DNA of 20,055 nucleotides from positions 1 to 20,055 of the forward strand of contig CALKVF010000026.1 of the NCBI GenBank assembly GCA_937996535.1, read 5' to 3'. A program made the position numbers and the translations under genes. The DNA comes from an uncultured Novosphingobium sp. (GTDB taxonomy: Bacteria; Pseudomonadota; Alphaproteobacteria; Sphingomonadales; Sphingomonadaceae). The stretch's first letter is position 1. The number at the start of each line of letters is the position of its first letter. The notes beneath the pieces were generated by a model. It had not been told where the DNA came from and made no database searches. It saw only the letters and a program-made list of their open reading frames with translations. Below are positions 1 through 7,258 of this stretch, piece after piece.

Positions 1-73
1 CCCGGCTGCGCGGCCACAGCCGCGTGCCCGAACCGCCGCACAAGATAACCGGAGTAATGGGGGGTTGGCTCAT
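1..73 (-). CDS. manC: Mannose-1-phosphate guanylyltransferase, N-terminal fragment (cut by window edge)
   Basis: Only the first 24 codons lie inside the window, read on the minus strand from the ATG at 73. The peptide contains VILCGGSGTRLWPRSR at residues 9-24. This is the nucleotide-binding signature of the GDP-mannose pyrophosphorylase family (ManC/XanB/CpsB), which makes GDP-mannose from mannose-1-phosphate and GTP. Many members also carry a C-terminal phosphomannose isomerase domain, but that region is outside the window. No strong Shine-Dalgarno sequence sits at the usual distance (AGGA is about 13 nt upstream). The gene follows the small membrane-protein gene at 119-466 on the same strand with a 45-nt gap, so they may share a transcript. 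fcl at 1733 uses a downstream product of GDP-mannose, which supports the call. The motif is distinctive even though the fragment is short. Confidence 0.85.
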   Translation of the reverse strand, partial: MSQPPITPVILCGGSGTRLWPRSR

Positions 74-118
74 AGACCCGTGAAATTCCTGGCAGGAACG
101 CGACCTGCGGGTTGAAAC

Positions 119-466
119 TCAGTCGTGCCAGGCTTCCAGCTGGCACCCTTCACCTTCGCGATATGTCGCAGTCTGGCGCGCAAGCAAGGGAAAACGCGCG
201 GTGACGCTTTTGGCGTCCTTGTCTTCCGACAGGGTGATCAGCCCCATCCCGGGCTCGAAATCCTTGCGGCAGTCCGACAGGCTGCGCCCGCCAAGGTAGT
301 GGCACGAGCAAGCCACCCGCGCGCCATAGGCCGAACCCAGCACGGCATACCCATTGAGCGGCTTCCAGAACCAGGCGAGCCCACCCGCCACCAGCACGGC
401 CAGCACCACCAGCACCCGGCGGCGCGCGCGCAGGACAGGGTTCACTGCCGGGTTTGAGGTTGCCAT
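119..466 (-). CDS. Small cysteine-rich membrane-anchored protein of unknown function
   Basis: The predicted protein has 115 residues. An Arg-rich stretch (RARRR, residues 13-17) precedes one hydrophobic helix at about 18-34, so it is probably a single-pass membrane protein with the rest outside the cytoplasm. The outer part has four cysteines (C53, C55, C66, C108) in the contexts ACSCHYLGGRSLSDC and EGC, which could form disulfides. The ATG at 466 was preferred over upstream in-frame starts because it directly precedes the signal-anchor and has AAAGG about 7 nt upstream. The longer frame would add Arg/Gln-rich sequence that looks like translated 5' region. I do not recognise a named family. 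It is divergent from the serine hydrolase at 497, with only 30 nt between start codons, and lies upstream of manC on the same strand. A link with the hydrolase is inference only. Confidence 0.7.
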   Translation of the reverse strand: MATSNPAVNPVLRARRRVLVVLAVLVAGGLAWFWKPLNGYAVLGSAYGARVACSCHYLGGRSLSDCRKDFEPGMGLITLSEDKDAKSVTARFPLLARQTATYREGEGCQLEAWHD

Positions 467-496
467 TTTCGAGCCTTTGAGCAAGGGATGCTGGCG

Positions 497-1645
497 ATGC
501 GATCGCGCCGGCTCTCCCTTATCCTGCAGTTGCTTGCACTGCCAGCCCTGATCGGGTGCTCGCCCCAAAACGAGCAGCAGCCCCCCCTAGCGCCGCTCCC
601 CGAAGCCGCGCTCAAGGCCGTGGTCGACAAGCCCGGGGTGAGCCGAACCAAGCTGGCCCGTGCGGTCGATGCGCTGTTCACCAAGGACGACACGGCCGAA
701 ACCCGCGCCGTGCTGGTGCTGTACAAGGGCCGGATCGTGGCCGAGCGTTACGGCCCGGGTTATCATGAAAACACGCGCTTCATTTCGTGGTCGATGGCCA
801 AGACCATCACCGGGGTGATGATCGGGATGCTGGTCGCCGATGGGCGGCTGCGGCTTGATGAAAGCGTGCCGATCCCGGCCTGGCAGCGCCCCGGCGATCC
901 GCGCGGGGAGATTACCCTGCGCCAGCTGCTGCAGATGCGCTCGGGCCTGCGCCATGTCGAAGCCGAAGGCGCGCCCTATCGCACCGACACTGCGCGAATG
1001 CTGTTCCTCGATGGCCGCGGCGACATGGCGGCCTATGCCGAAGCCCAGCCGCTTGAGGCCGAACCCGGGCACAAGTGGGAATATTCCAGCGCAACCAGCG
1101 TAATCCTGGCCGACCTTGCCGCGCGGGTGCTGATCGCCAATCCCGATCCGGCCGCCAACAGCCCCGAAGCCCGCCGGCGCATCGTCGGCGACTATCTGCG
1201 CACCCGGATCTTCGACCCGCTGGGAATGAAGAGCATGGTCCCCGAATATGACGCGGCCGGCACGCTGATCGGCGGCAGCCTGATCCACGGCACCGCGCGC
1301 GACTGGGCCCGGTTCGGCGAATTTCTGCGCAACCAGGGCGCGATCAACGGCGCCCAACTGGTGCCATCGGGCTGGATCGAATTCATGACCACGCCCAGCC
1401 CGCGCAACCCCGGCTACGGCGCACAGGTCTGGCTCAACCGCCCGCAGGTTGAGGATGGCCACCGCGAATTTCCCAATGCCGGCGATTCGGTGTTCTCGCT
1501 CAATGGCCACCTCGGCCAGTTCGTCGCCATATCGCCGGCGCGCGAAGTAACCGTGGTCAGGCTCGGCAAGACCGACGAAGGCCAGCACGCCCCGGTGCGG
1601 GCGGGGATTGCCGAGATCATCCGGCTGTTTCCACCAACCTCTTGA
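497..1645 (+). CDS. Serine hydrolase lipoprotein, class C beta-lactamase / NylB-like family
   Basis: The product has 382 residues. Its N-terminus has an RSRR n-region, a hydrophobic stretch and a lipobox LIGC (Cys at residue 21), so it is probably a membrane-anchored lipoprotein. The nucleophile motif SMAK (SxxK, S99/K102) and the following LLQMRSGL block are typical of beta-lactamase-fold serine hydrolases. The second motif is YSSATS (Y196) rather than the YxN of true beta-lactamases. This resembles 6-aminohexanoate-dimer hydrolase and EstB-type esterases, and a late GHLGQ may be the third motif. The substrate cannot be told from sequence. An ATG at 488 is also in frame, but AAGGG ends directly before it. 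The ATG at 497 lies 9 nt beyond AAGGG and is the better start. Antibiotic resistance is not implied. Confidence 0.88.
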   Translation: MRSRRLSLILQLLALPALIGCSPQNEQQPPLAPLPEAALKAVVDKPGVSRTKLARAVDALFTKDDTAETRAVLVLYKGRIVAERYGPGYHENTRFISWSMAKTITGVMIGMLVADGRLRLDESVPIPAWQRPGDPRGEITLRQLLQMRSGLRHVEAEGAPYRTDTARMLFLDGRGDMAAYAEAQPLEAEPGHKWEYSSATSVILADLAARVLIANPDPAANSPEARRRIVGDYLRTRIFDPLGMKSMVPEYDAAGTLIGGSLIHGTARDWARFGEFLRNQGAINGAQLVPSGWIEFMTTPSPRNPGYGAQVWLNRPQVEDGHREFPNAGDSVFSLNGHLGQFVAISPAREVTVVRLGKTDEGQHAPVRAGIAEIIRLFPPTS

Positions 1646-1670
1646 ATTAATAAGTAATATTACTTATTTG
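1642..1670 (+). promoter_or_regulatory. Candidate fcl promoter overlapping a perfect 20-bp AT-rich palindrome
   Basis: Directly after the hydrolase stop lies aataagtaatattacttatt (1649-1668), a perfect 20-bp dyad with no loop in otherwise GC-rich DNA. A TTGAAT hexamer (1642-1647) is followed 17 nt later by TATTTG (1665-1670). A weak promoter could therefore cover the palindrome, and a dimeric regulator bound there would occlude it. The fcl start is at 1733. The dyad is observed; its operator role is inferred. It could also act as a weak AT-rich terminator stem. Confidence 0.4.
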
Positions 1671-1732
1671 CCCTTCCGCTCGCAGCAGCCGGGCGCGGTT
1701 TCCGCGCGGCACGCTCCGGGCCTGAGGGGCGC

Positions 1733-2671
1733 ATGTTTGAACTAACTGGGAAACGTATCTGGGTGGCCGGCCATGCCGGCATGGTCGGTTCGGCCATGGT
1801 CAGGCTGCTGGAACGCGAAGACTGTGAAATCCTGACCGTGCCGCGCCGGGATCTCGATCTCACCGACAAGGCCGCGGTTCGGCAGTGGATGCACGACCAG
1901 CGCCCCCAAGGCGTGATCGTGGCAGCAGCCAAGGTTGGGGGGATCCTCGCCAATTCGACGCTGCCGGTCGATTTCCTGCTCAACAACCTGCAAATCTCGA
2001 CCTCGATCATCAGCGCCGCCCACAAAACCGGGGTCGAGAAGCTGCTGTTCCTGGGTTCTTCGTGCATCTATCCCAAGTTCGCGCCGCAGCCGATCCCCGA
2101 GGATGCGCTGCTGACCGGCCCGCTTGAGCCGACCAACGAGTGGTATGCCATTGCCAAGATCGCCGGGATCAAGCTCGCTCAGGCTTACCGCGCGCAATAT
2201 GGCTGCGATTTCATCAGCGCGATGCCGACCAACCTCTATGGTCCGGGGGACAATTTCGATCCGGCCGCCAGCCACGTCCTGCCCGCGCTGCTCCGCAAGG
2301 TGCATGAGGCGCGGATCACCGGTGCGCCGGTCACGGTCTGGGGCACAGGATCGCCGCGGCGCGAGTTTCTGTATGTCGACGACTGCGCCGATGCCTGCCT
2401 GTTCCTGCTCAAGACCTATTCGGGGGCAGGCCACGTCAATGTCGGCTCGGGCAGCGACGTGTCGATCCTTGAGCTGACCCGGCTGGTCATGGAGGTGCTG
2501 GACTATGACGGCGAAATCGTGACCGATCCGAGCAAGCCCGATGGCACCCCGCGCAAGCTGATGGACAACACCCGGCTGCGCAGCCTTGGCTGGGCGCCGC
2601 GGGTTGGCCTCGCCGAGGGGATCAAGCGCAGCTACGCGGCATTTCTCGCCGGCGAGGGCCGCAATCTTTGA
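1733..2671 (+). CDS. fcl: GDP-L-fucose synthase
   Basis: The product has 312 residues, the normal length for GDP-4-keto-6-deoxy-mannose 3,5-epimerase-4-reductase (Fcl/WcaG). This NADPH-dependent extended SDR enzyme makes GDP-L-fucose in the cytoplasm. Visible features are the Rossmann motif GHAGMVGSA (residues 13-21), the conserved AKVGGI block near 66-71, GSSCIYP with C111, the catalytic YAIAK (Y138, K142), and PTNLYGPGDNFDPAASH ending in H181. C111 and H181 match the epimerisation pair known from the E. coli enzyme. GAGGGG a few bases upstream supports the ATG at 1733. The partner dehydratase gmd is not in the window, though manC is at the left edge. The gene converges on the cation efflux gene with only 3 nt between stops. 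Confidence 0.95.
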   Translation: MFELTGKRIWVAGHAGMVGSAMVRLLEREDCEILTVPRRDLDLTDKAAVRQWMHDQRPQGVIVAAAKVGGILANSTLPVDFLLNNLQISTSIISAAHKTGVEKLLFLGSSCIYPKFAPQPIPEDALLTGPLEPTNEWYAIAKIAGIKLAQAYRAQYGCDFISAMPTNLYGPGDNFDPAASHVLPALLRKVHEARITGAPVTVWGTGSPRREFLYVDDCADACLFLLKTYSGAGHVNVGSGSDVSILELTRLVMEVLDYDGEIVTDPSKPDGTPRKLMDNTRLRSLGWAPRVGLAEGIKRSYAAFLAGEGRNL

Positions 2672-2674
2672 GCG

Positions 2675-3613
2675 TCAGGCGCTGCGGGCGTGGCTGGCGG
2701 CGCGTTCGGCCAGCAGATCCTGCGCGGCGATCCCGGTTTCGTTGATCAGGCCTTCGGGATCGGGGTGGATGAGGATTTCCACACCGGGGAACTCGGCCAG
2801 CAGCTTGGCCTCGATCTCGTCCATCACGTCGTGCGCAGCGAGCACCGTCATGCCGGGATCGACCGCGACATGGAACTGCACGAAATCGCGATTGCCCGAC
2901 GTGCGGGTGCGCAGATCGTGCAGCCCGCGCAGTTCGGGATGGCGGGCGACCACTTCAAGGAACCGCGTCTTCTTCGCCTCGGGCCATTCGTGGTCCATCA
3001 GCTGTTCGATCGCTTCCTGCGAAGCGCCCCACGCCCCCCAACCCAGCCACAGCGCGATGGCAAAGCCGAACGCCGCATCGGCCCCCGGAATTCCGGCATA
3101 TTGATCGAGCGCGAGCGCGGCGATCACCGCGAGGTTGAGCAGCAGGTCCGACTGGTAGTGCACATGGTCGGTCGAAATCGCGAGACTGCCGGTCTTGCGG
3201 ATCACCCGGCGCTGCCAGGCGAGCAGGGCAATGGTCGCGACCATCGCAATGCTTGAAACCACGATCCCGCCTTCGGCCCCGGCCGGGCGGGTGCCCGCGA
3301 GCCACTGATCGACCGCGCGCAGCGCCAGGCTGAGCGCCGAGATCGAGATCAGCACGACCTGGAACATCGCCGCCAGCGCTTCGGCCTTGCCGTGGCCAAA
3401 ACGGTGATTGTCATCATCGGGCTGGGCCGCGACCCAGACTCCGGCAAGCGTGGCCAGGCTGGCAATGAGATCGAGCGCGGTATCAGCGAGGCTGCCGAGC
3501 ATCGCGGTCGATCCGGTCGCGAAGACCGCCCAGACCTTCATCCCGGCAAGCAGCGCGGCGACCGAGATGCTGGCATAGGCAGCGCTGCGATTGAGGGCGT
3601 GGACGTCGGTCAT
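2675..3613 (-). CDS. Cation diffusion facilitator (FieF-like divalent metal efflux)
   Basis: The product has 312 residues with about six hydrophobic segments and a cytoplasmic C-terminal domain. It aligns by eye with the FieF/YiiP branch of CDF transporters, proton-coupled exporters of Zn, Fe or Cd. Metal-site motifs are SLADTALD (D44, D48) in the second helix, FGHGKAEALAA (residues 72-82), and HYQSD (H152, D156) in the fifth helix. The C-terminal domain carries ILIHPDP, as in the dimerisation/metal-binding domain of the family. The ATG at 3613 matches the family N-terminus, whereas an upstream in-frame start would overlap pdxH. It starts 7 nt after the pdxH stop, so the two genes are probably cotranscribed. 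The exact metal is not determinable here. Confidence 0.92.
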   Translation of the reverse strand: MTDVHALNRSAAYASISVAALLAGMKVWAVFATGSTAMLGSLADTALDLIASLATLAGVWVAAQPDDDNHRFGHGKAEALAAMFQVVLISISALSLALRAVDQWLAGTRPAGAEGGIVVSSIAMVATIALLAWQRRVIRKTGSLAISTDHVHYQSDLLLNLAVIAALALDQYAGIPGADAAFGFAIALWLGWGAWGASQEAIEQLMDHEWPEAKKTRFLEVVARHPELRGLHDLRTRTSGNRDFVQFHVAVDPGMTVLAAHDVMDEIEAKLLAEFPGVEILIHPDPEGLINETGIAAQDLLAERAASHARSA

Positions 3614-3620
3614 CGGATAC

Positions 3621-4247
3621 TCACGGATAAAGCAGGGTGCTGGTCCAGCCGCCGTCGACGCGGGTGAACCGGCGGCGTTCATGGAGGCGGAAGGGCCGGT
3701 CCATCCAGAATTCGAACGCACTCGGGGTCAGGCAGAAGCCGGTCCAGTACGGCGGGCGCGGGACCGCACCGATCAGGTGCTGGGCGGTGGTCTTGGCGAT
3801 CCGTCCGAGAAATTCGGTGCGCGAGCCGAGCGGCGCCGACTGGTCGGAAGCATGGGCGCCGAGCTGCGAATCGCGGCTGCGGCTGGCGAAATAGGCATCG
3901 GCCATCGCATCGGGCACCGGCGCCACAGTGCCTTCGATGCGGATCTGGCGGCGCAGCGACTTCCAGTGGAACAGCATCGCCGCCTTGGGATTGGCGAGCA
4001 GTTCGCCGCCCTTGCGGCTGTGGCTGTTGGTATAGAACACGAAGCCGCCGTGCGGGCCCAGCAGGTTCGCGCCGTGATCCTTCATCAGCACCATGCGCAC
4101 CGAAGGCATGGCATCGGGGGTTGCGGTAGCCACGGCCACGGCTTCGGGATCGTTGGGTTCGCGGGCTTTCGCCTCTGCAAACCATGCGTCGAACAGCGCG
4201 AAAGGCGCATCCTCGGGGATCGCGTTGCTGGCCTGAGCTTCATCCAT
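3621..4247 (-). CDS. pdxH: Pyridoxamine/pyridoxine 5'-phosphate oxidase
   Basis: The predicted product has 208 residues. PdxH oxidises pyridoxamine 5'-phosphate or pyridoxine 5'-phosphate to pyridoxal 5'-phosphate using FMN and oxygen. Family features include PSVRMVLMKDHG and FYTNSHSRKGGELLANP for FMN binding, the FHWKSLRRQIRIEG strand block, SRDSQLGAHASDQS, and the C-terminal signature FEFWMDRPFRLHER. The ATG at 4247 (MDEAQ) is chosen because it precedes the usual DPFALFDAWFAEA-like start. An in-frame ATG at 4316 would add 23 residues with no family resemblance. The protein ends in LLYP instead of the more common RLAP-type ending, which I regard as variation. The start is divergent from the DnaJ-like gene at 4375, and the cation efflux gene follows 7 nt downstream. 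Confidence 0.93.
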   Translation of the reverse strand: MDEAQASNAIPEDAPFALFDAWFAEAKAREPNDPEAVAVATATPDAMPSVRMVLMKDHGANLLGPHGGFVFYTNSHSRKGGELLANPKAAMLFHWKSLRRQIRIEGTVAPVPDAMADAYFASRSRDSQLGAHASDQSAPLGSRTEFLGRIAKTTAQHLIGAVPRPPYWTGFCLTPSAFEFWMDRPFRLHERRRFTRVDGGWTSTLLYP

Positions 4248-4374
4248 TGCGGCCCCGCATAGCCGGGTGTGCCCCGCGAAGAAAGCGCAAGCGTCTCGCA
4301 ACTGGGCCCAATCCATGCCGGCGATCCGCGCAAGCGCCCTTGCAGGCAGGGGCGCGGGCTCCTAGCTAACGGGC

Positions 4375-5307
4375 ATGGCCGATCCCTATTCGATCCTTGG
4401 CGTAGCCCGCAATGCAAGCGAGAAGGACATCAAGTCCGCCTATCGCAAGCTGGCGAAAGAGCTGCACCCGGACCGCAACGCAGACAATCCCAAGGCGGCG
4501 GAACGCTTTTCCGAAGTAACCAGCGCCTATGACCTCCTGTCCGACAAGGACAAGCGCGCCCGGTTTGACCGCGGCGAGATCGATGTCGATGGCAACCCGA
4601 CCGGCGGCTTCGGTTTTGGCGGCGGCCCCGGCGCGGGTCACCGCGGGTTCCGCGCCGACGGGTTCGAAGGCTTCGGCAACGAAGGCATCGATCTGGGTGA
4701 CATTTTCGACGGCCTGTTCGGCGGGCGCGGCGGCATGGGCGGCGGCAGTCCGTTCGGCGGCGGTGGTGGGCGTGGCCGGGCCGCGCCGCGCGGCGGCAAC
4801 GTGCAGTACAAGCTGGGCGTTTCGCTGCCCGATGCCGCCCTGCTCGCAACCCAGCGGATCACCCTGTCGGACGGCAAGACCATCGATCTCAAGCTGCCGG
4901 CGGGCGTCGAGGACGGCACCCAGATGCGCCTCGCGGGCAAGGGCGAACCCGGCCCCGGCGGCAATGGCGATGCGCTGGTGACGATCCAGCTGCAGCCGCA
5001 CCCCTTCTTCCGCCGCGACGGCGACAATATCCGGCTCGACCTGCCGATCAGCCTCGATGAGGCGGTGAACGGCGCCAAGGTCAAGGTTCCGGCGGTTGAT
5101 GGCGCGGTGATGCTGACGCTCGCCCCGGGCACCAGTTCGGGCAAGACCCTGCGCCTCAAGGGCAAGGGCTTTACCCGCAAGGACGGCACCCGCGGCGACC
5201 AGCTGGTGCGGATCGAACTGCACCTGCCCGAAGACGATGCCGACCTTGCCCAGCGGCTGGAAGGCTGGCGCGATCCGCGCAGCCTGCGCGCCCGGCTCGG
5301 CGTCTAG
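4375..5307 (+). CDS. DnaJ-family co-chaperone, CbpA-like (no zinc finger)
   Basis: The product has 310 residues. A J-domain occupies residues 1-70 (YSILGVARNASEKDIKSAYR, HPD at 31-33, then AYDLLSD), which stimulates Hsp70/DnaK ATPase. A very Gly/Phe-rich linker spans about 78-140. Two beta-sandwich substrate-binding domains follow (VQYKLGVSLPDAALLATQRI, LPAGVEDGTQMRLAGKGEPG, HPFFRRDGDNIRLDLPI). No CxxCxGxG repeats are present, so it is a type II J-protein like CbpA/DnaJ2 rather than DnaJ itself. It is the first gene of a plus-strand run, with yihY starting 15 nt after its stop. dnaK is not in the window. Confidence 0.93.
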   Translation: MADPYSILGVARNASEKDIKSAYRKLAKELHPDRNADNPKAAERFSEVTSAYDLLSDKDKRARFDRGEIDVDGNPTGGFGFGGGPGAGHRGFRADGFEGFGNEGIDLGDIFDGLFGGRGGMGGGSPFGGGGGRGRAAPRGGNVQYKLGVSLPDAALLATQRITLSDGKTIDLKLPAGVEDGTQMRLAGKGEPGPGGNGDALVTIQLQPHPFFRRDGDNIRLDLPISLDEAVNGAKVKVPAVDGAVMLTLAPGTSSGKTLRLKGKGFTRKDGTRGDQLVRIELHLPEDDADLAQRLEGWRDPRSLRARLGV

Positions 5308-5322
5308 ACCGGGGCAACGGGG

Positions 5323-6372
5323 GTGGAAGAACGCGACATCGACGATGCGGCACCGCTGCCGCCCCTGACCCTGCGCGATCTTTCGCCCGAGGCGCGGCGC
5401 AAACGCGCGCTCAGCCAGGTTCAATCCGGCCGGCTGGCCCTGCGCGAAGCGCTGGGTGAGCATCTGGGCGACAACGGCCACTTCTGGCGCTCGCGCCCGT
5501 TCCGGGTGGTGCTGCGGGTGTGGTCGGGCGCCTATCACGATGGCTTCATCCATGCGGGCAACCTTGCCTATATGGCGATCCTCGCGCTGTTTCCATTTTT
5601 CGTGACGGTTGGCGCGGGCTTCAGCCTAATCGGCGAACAGGCCCAGCGCGAAGCCTCGGTCCACGCCTTCCTCGCCGCGCTGCCCCCGGTGGTGGCCGGC
5701 GCGCTGGAGCCGGTCGCGCGTGATGTGATCGTGGCGCGCTCGGGCTGGCTGCTGTGGGCCGGCGGGCTCATCGGGCTTTGGACCGTGGGCAGCCTGATCG
5801 AGACGATCCGCGACATCCTGCGCCGCGCCTATGGCACCCGCGAGGCCTACGCCTTCTGGCGCTATCGCCTGATTTCAACCGGAGTGATCGTGGTCGCGGT
5901 GGTGGCGCTGTTCTTTTCGCTGCTCGCGCAGGTCGCGATCAGCGCGGCGCAGCAGGTCGCCTCGGTCTGGTTTCCGCGGCTCGATGCGCTGGCCGCCACG
6001 CTGTTCACGTCCAGCTTCCTGCCCTCGCTGGTGATGTACTGCGCGATCTACCTGCTGTTCTTCACGCTAACCCCCACCGCCTACCGGGCGCGGGCCTATC
6101 CCAAATGGCCCGGCGCGCTGCTGGTGACGGTGTGGTGGGTGACCGTCAGCGTGGCGCTGCCCAGCGTGCTCCACCGCTTCTTTACATACGATCTCACTTA
6201 CGGAAGCCTGGCCGGAGTGATGATCGCGCTTTTCTTTTTCTGGCTGGTCGGCTTAGGAATGGTTATCGGCGCCGAACTCAACGCCGCGCTTGCCGAAAGC
6301 CCCGAGGAACGGGATGCGATCGGTCAGGCCGACGAACGCGCGCGCCACGAGACGATTATCGACCGGCCGTAA
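5323..6372 (+). CDS. YihY/BrkB-family inner membrane protein
   Basis: The product has 349 residues and begins with GTG at 5323. A hydrophilic N-terminal region of about 70 residues precedes roughly six transmembrane segments (near 80-104, 141-159, 183-207, 221-249, 262-282 and 292-318). Family marks are the NLAYMAILALFPFF block, GLWTVGSLIETIRDILRRAY, PTAYRARAYPKWPGALL, FFTYDLTYGSLAGVM and the closing GMVIGAELNAAL. This family was once annotated as ribonuclease BN or virulence factor BrkB, but its biochemical role is not settled. It sits 15 nt after the DnaJ-like gene and 22 nt before fabI, suggesting one transcript. Involvement in envelope homeostasis is only a guess from context. Confidence 0.92.
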   Translation: MEERDIDDAAPLPPLTLRDLSPEARRKRALSQVQSGRLALREALGEHLGDNGHFWRSRPFRVVLRVWSGAYHDGFIHAGNLAYMAILALFPFFVTVGAGFSLIGEQAQREASVHAFLAALPPVVAGALEPVARDVIVARSGWLLWAGGLIGLWTVGSLIETIRDILRRAYGTREAYAFWRYRLISTGVIVVAVVALFFSLLAQVAISAAQQVASVWFPRLDALAATLFTSSFLPSLVMYCAIYLLFFTLTPTAYRARAYPKWPGALLVTVWWVTVSVALPSVLHRFFTYDLTYGSLAGVMIALFFFWLVGLGMVIGAELNAALAESPEERDAIGQADERARHETIIDRP

Positions 6373-6394
6373 AGGGACGACGGGAAAGACACGC

Positions 6395-7198
6395 ATGACT
6401 GGACTTATGAAGGGTAAACGAGGCCTCATCATGGGCCTTGCCAACGACAAGTCGCTGGCTTGGGGCATTGCCCAGAAGCTGAGCGAAGCCGGGGCCGAAC
6501 TGGCCTTCTCCTACCAGGGCGAAGCACTGGAAAAGCGGGTGCGCCCGCTGGCCGAAAGCCTGGGCAGCGATTTCCTGATCGACTGCGACGTATCGGACAT
6601 GGCCGCGCTGGATGGCGCGTTCGAGACGCTGGCCGCGCGCTGGCCGACGATCGACTTCGTGGTTCACGCGATCGGCTTTTCCGACAAGAACGAGCTGCGC
6701 GGCAAATACTGCGACACCAGCCTCGACAACTTCCTGATGACCATGAACATCTCGGCCTACAGCCTGGTCGCCGTGACCAAGCGCGCCGCCGCGATGATGC
6801 CCGAAGGTGGCTCGATCCTCACGCTGTCCTACTACGGCGCGGAAAAGGTCGTGCCGCACTACAACGTGATGGGCGTAGCCAAGGCGGCGCTGGAAACCAG
6901 CGTGAAGTATCTCGCCAACGATCTTGGCCCCGACAACATCCGCGTCAACGCGATCTCGGCCGGGCCGATCCGCACGCTCGCCGCCAGCGGGATCGGCGAT
7001 TTCCGCTACATTCTGAAGTGGAACGAACTCAATTCGCCGCTGCGCCGCAATGTCACGATCGAAGACGTCGGCGGCTCGGCGCTCTATCTGCTTTCGGACC
7101 TGTCATCGGGCGTCACCGGCGAAACCCACCATGTCGACGCGGGCTATCACCTGGTTGGCATGAAGCAGGAAGACGCTCCGGACATTGCCCTGAGCTGA
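6395..7198 (+). CDS. fabI: Enoyl-[acyl-carrier-protein] reductase (NADH), FabI
   Basis: The product has 267 residues and catalyses the last reductive step of each fatty-acid elongation cycle. The cofactor motif GLANDKSLAWGIA (residues 14-26) is the FabI form of the SDR glycine motif. The catalytic pair is Y156 and K163 in YNVMGVAK, with the FabI-specific Tyr-x6-Lys spacing, and SYYGAE places tyrosines at 146 and 147. IRTLAASGI and the GYHLVGM ending also match. The ATG at 6395 is preferred over an in-frame ATG at 6290, which lies inside yihY; GGGAAAG lies just upstream. The FabI class is normally the triclosan target, but sensitivity cannot be judged here. A hairpin at 7207-7242 follows the stop. 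Confidence 0.96.
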   Translation: MTGLMKGKRGLIMGLANDKSLAWGIAQKLSEAGAELAFSYQGEALEKRVRPLAESLGSDFLIDCDVSDMAALDGAFETLAARWPTIDFVVHAIGFSDKNELRGKYCDTSLDNFLMTMNISAYSLVAVTKRAAAMMPEGGSILTLSYYGAEKVVPHYNVMGVAKAALETSVKYLANDLGPDNIRVNAISAGPIRTLAASGIGDFRYILKWNELNSPLRRNVTIEDVGGSALYLLSDLSSGVTGETHHVDAGYHLVGMKQEDAPDIALS

Positions 7199-7206
7199 TG
7201 CGCACA

Positions 7207-7242
7207 GCCAAGGCGCGCTGCCCACATGGCGCGCGCCTTGGC
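7207..7242. terminator. Hairpin between convergent fabI and a secreted-protein gene
   Basis: A perfect 12-bp stem (gccaaggcgcgc at 7207-7218 with gcgcgccttggc at 7231-7242) encloses a 12-nt loop. It lies 8 nt after the fabI stop and 16 nt beyond the stop of the gene on the other strand. Neither side has a clear T-tract. It probably ends transcription from both directions or protects 3' ends, but it is not a textbook intrinsic terminator. Confidence 0.6.
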
Positions 7243-7258
7243 AGTCTGCCTGGCGGCC

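Noticed and set aside
497..1645. Annotation as an antibiotic-resistance beta-lactamase
   Set aside because: The YxN motif is replaced by YSSATS, as in NylB/esterase-like members, and the protein is a lipoprotein, so resistance is not supported.
4600..4800. GGC-rich tract as a DNA repeat element
   Set aside because: It is the Gly/Phe-rich linker of a J-domain protein, and the period reflects codons rather than a separate repeat.
4366..5553. A 395-codon open frame on the minus strand
   Set aside because: It is antisense to the DnaJ-like and yihY genes and reflects codon bias of the sense strand.
7207..7242. Member of the GGTACC-loop palindrome family
   Set aside because: Its 12-bp stem and loop share no sequence with the two long palindromes.
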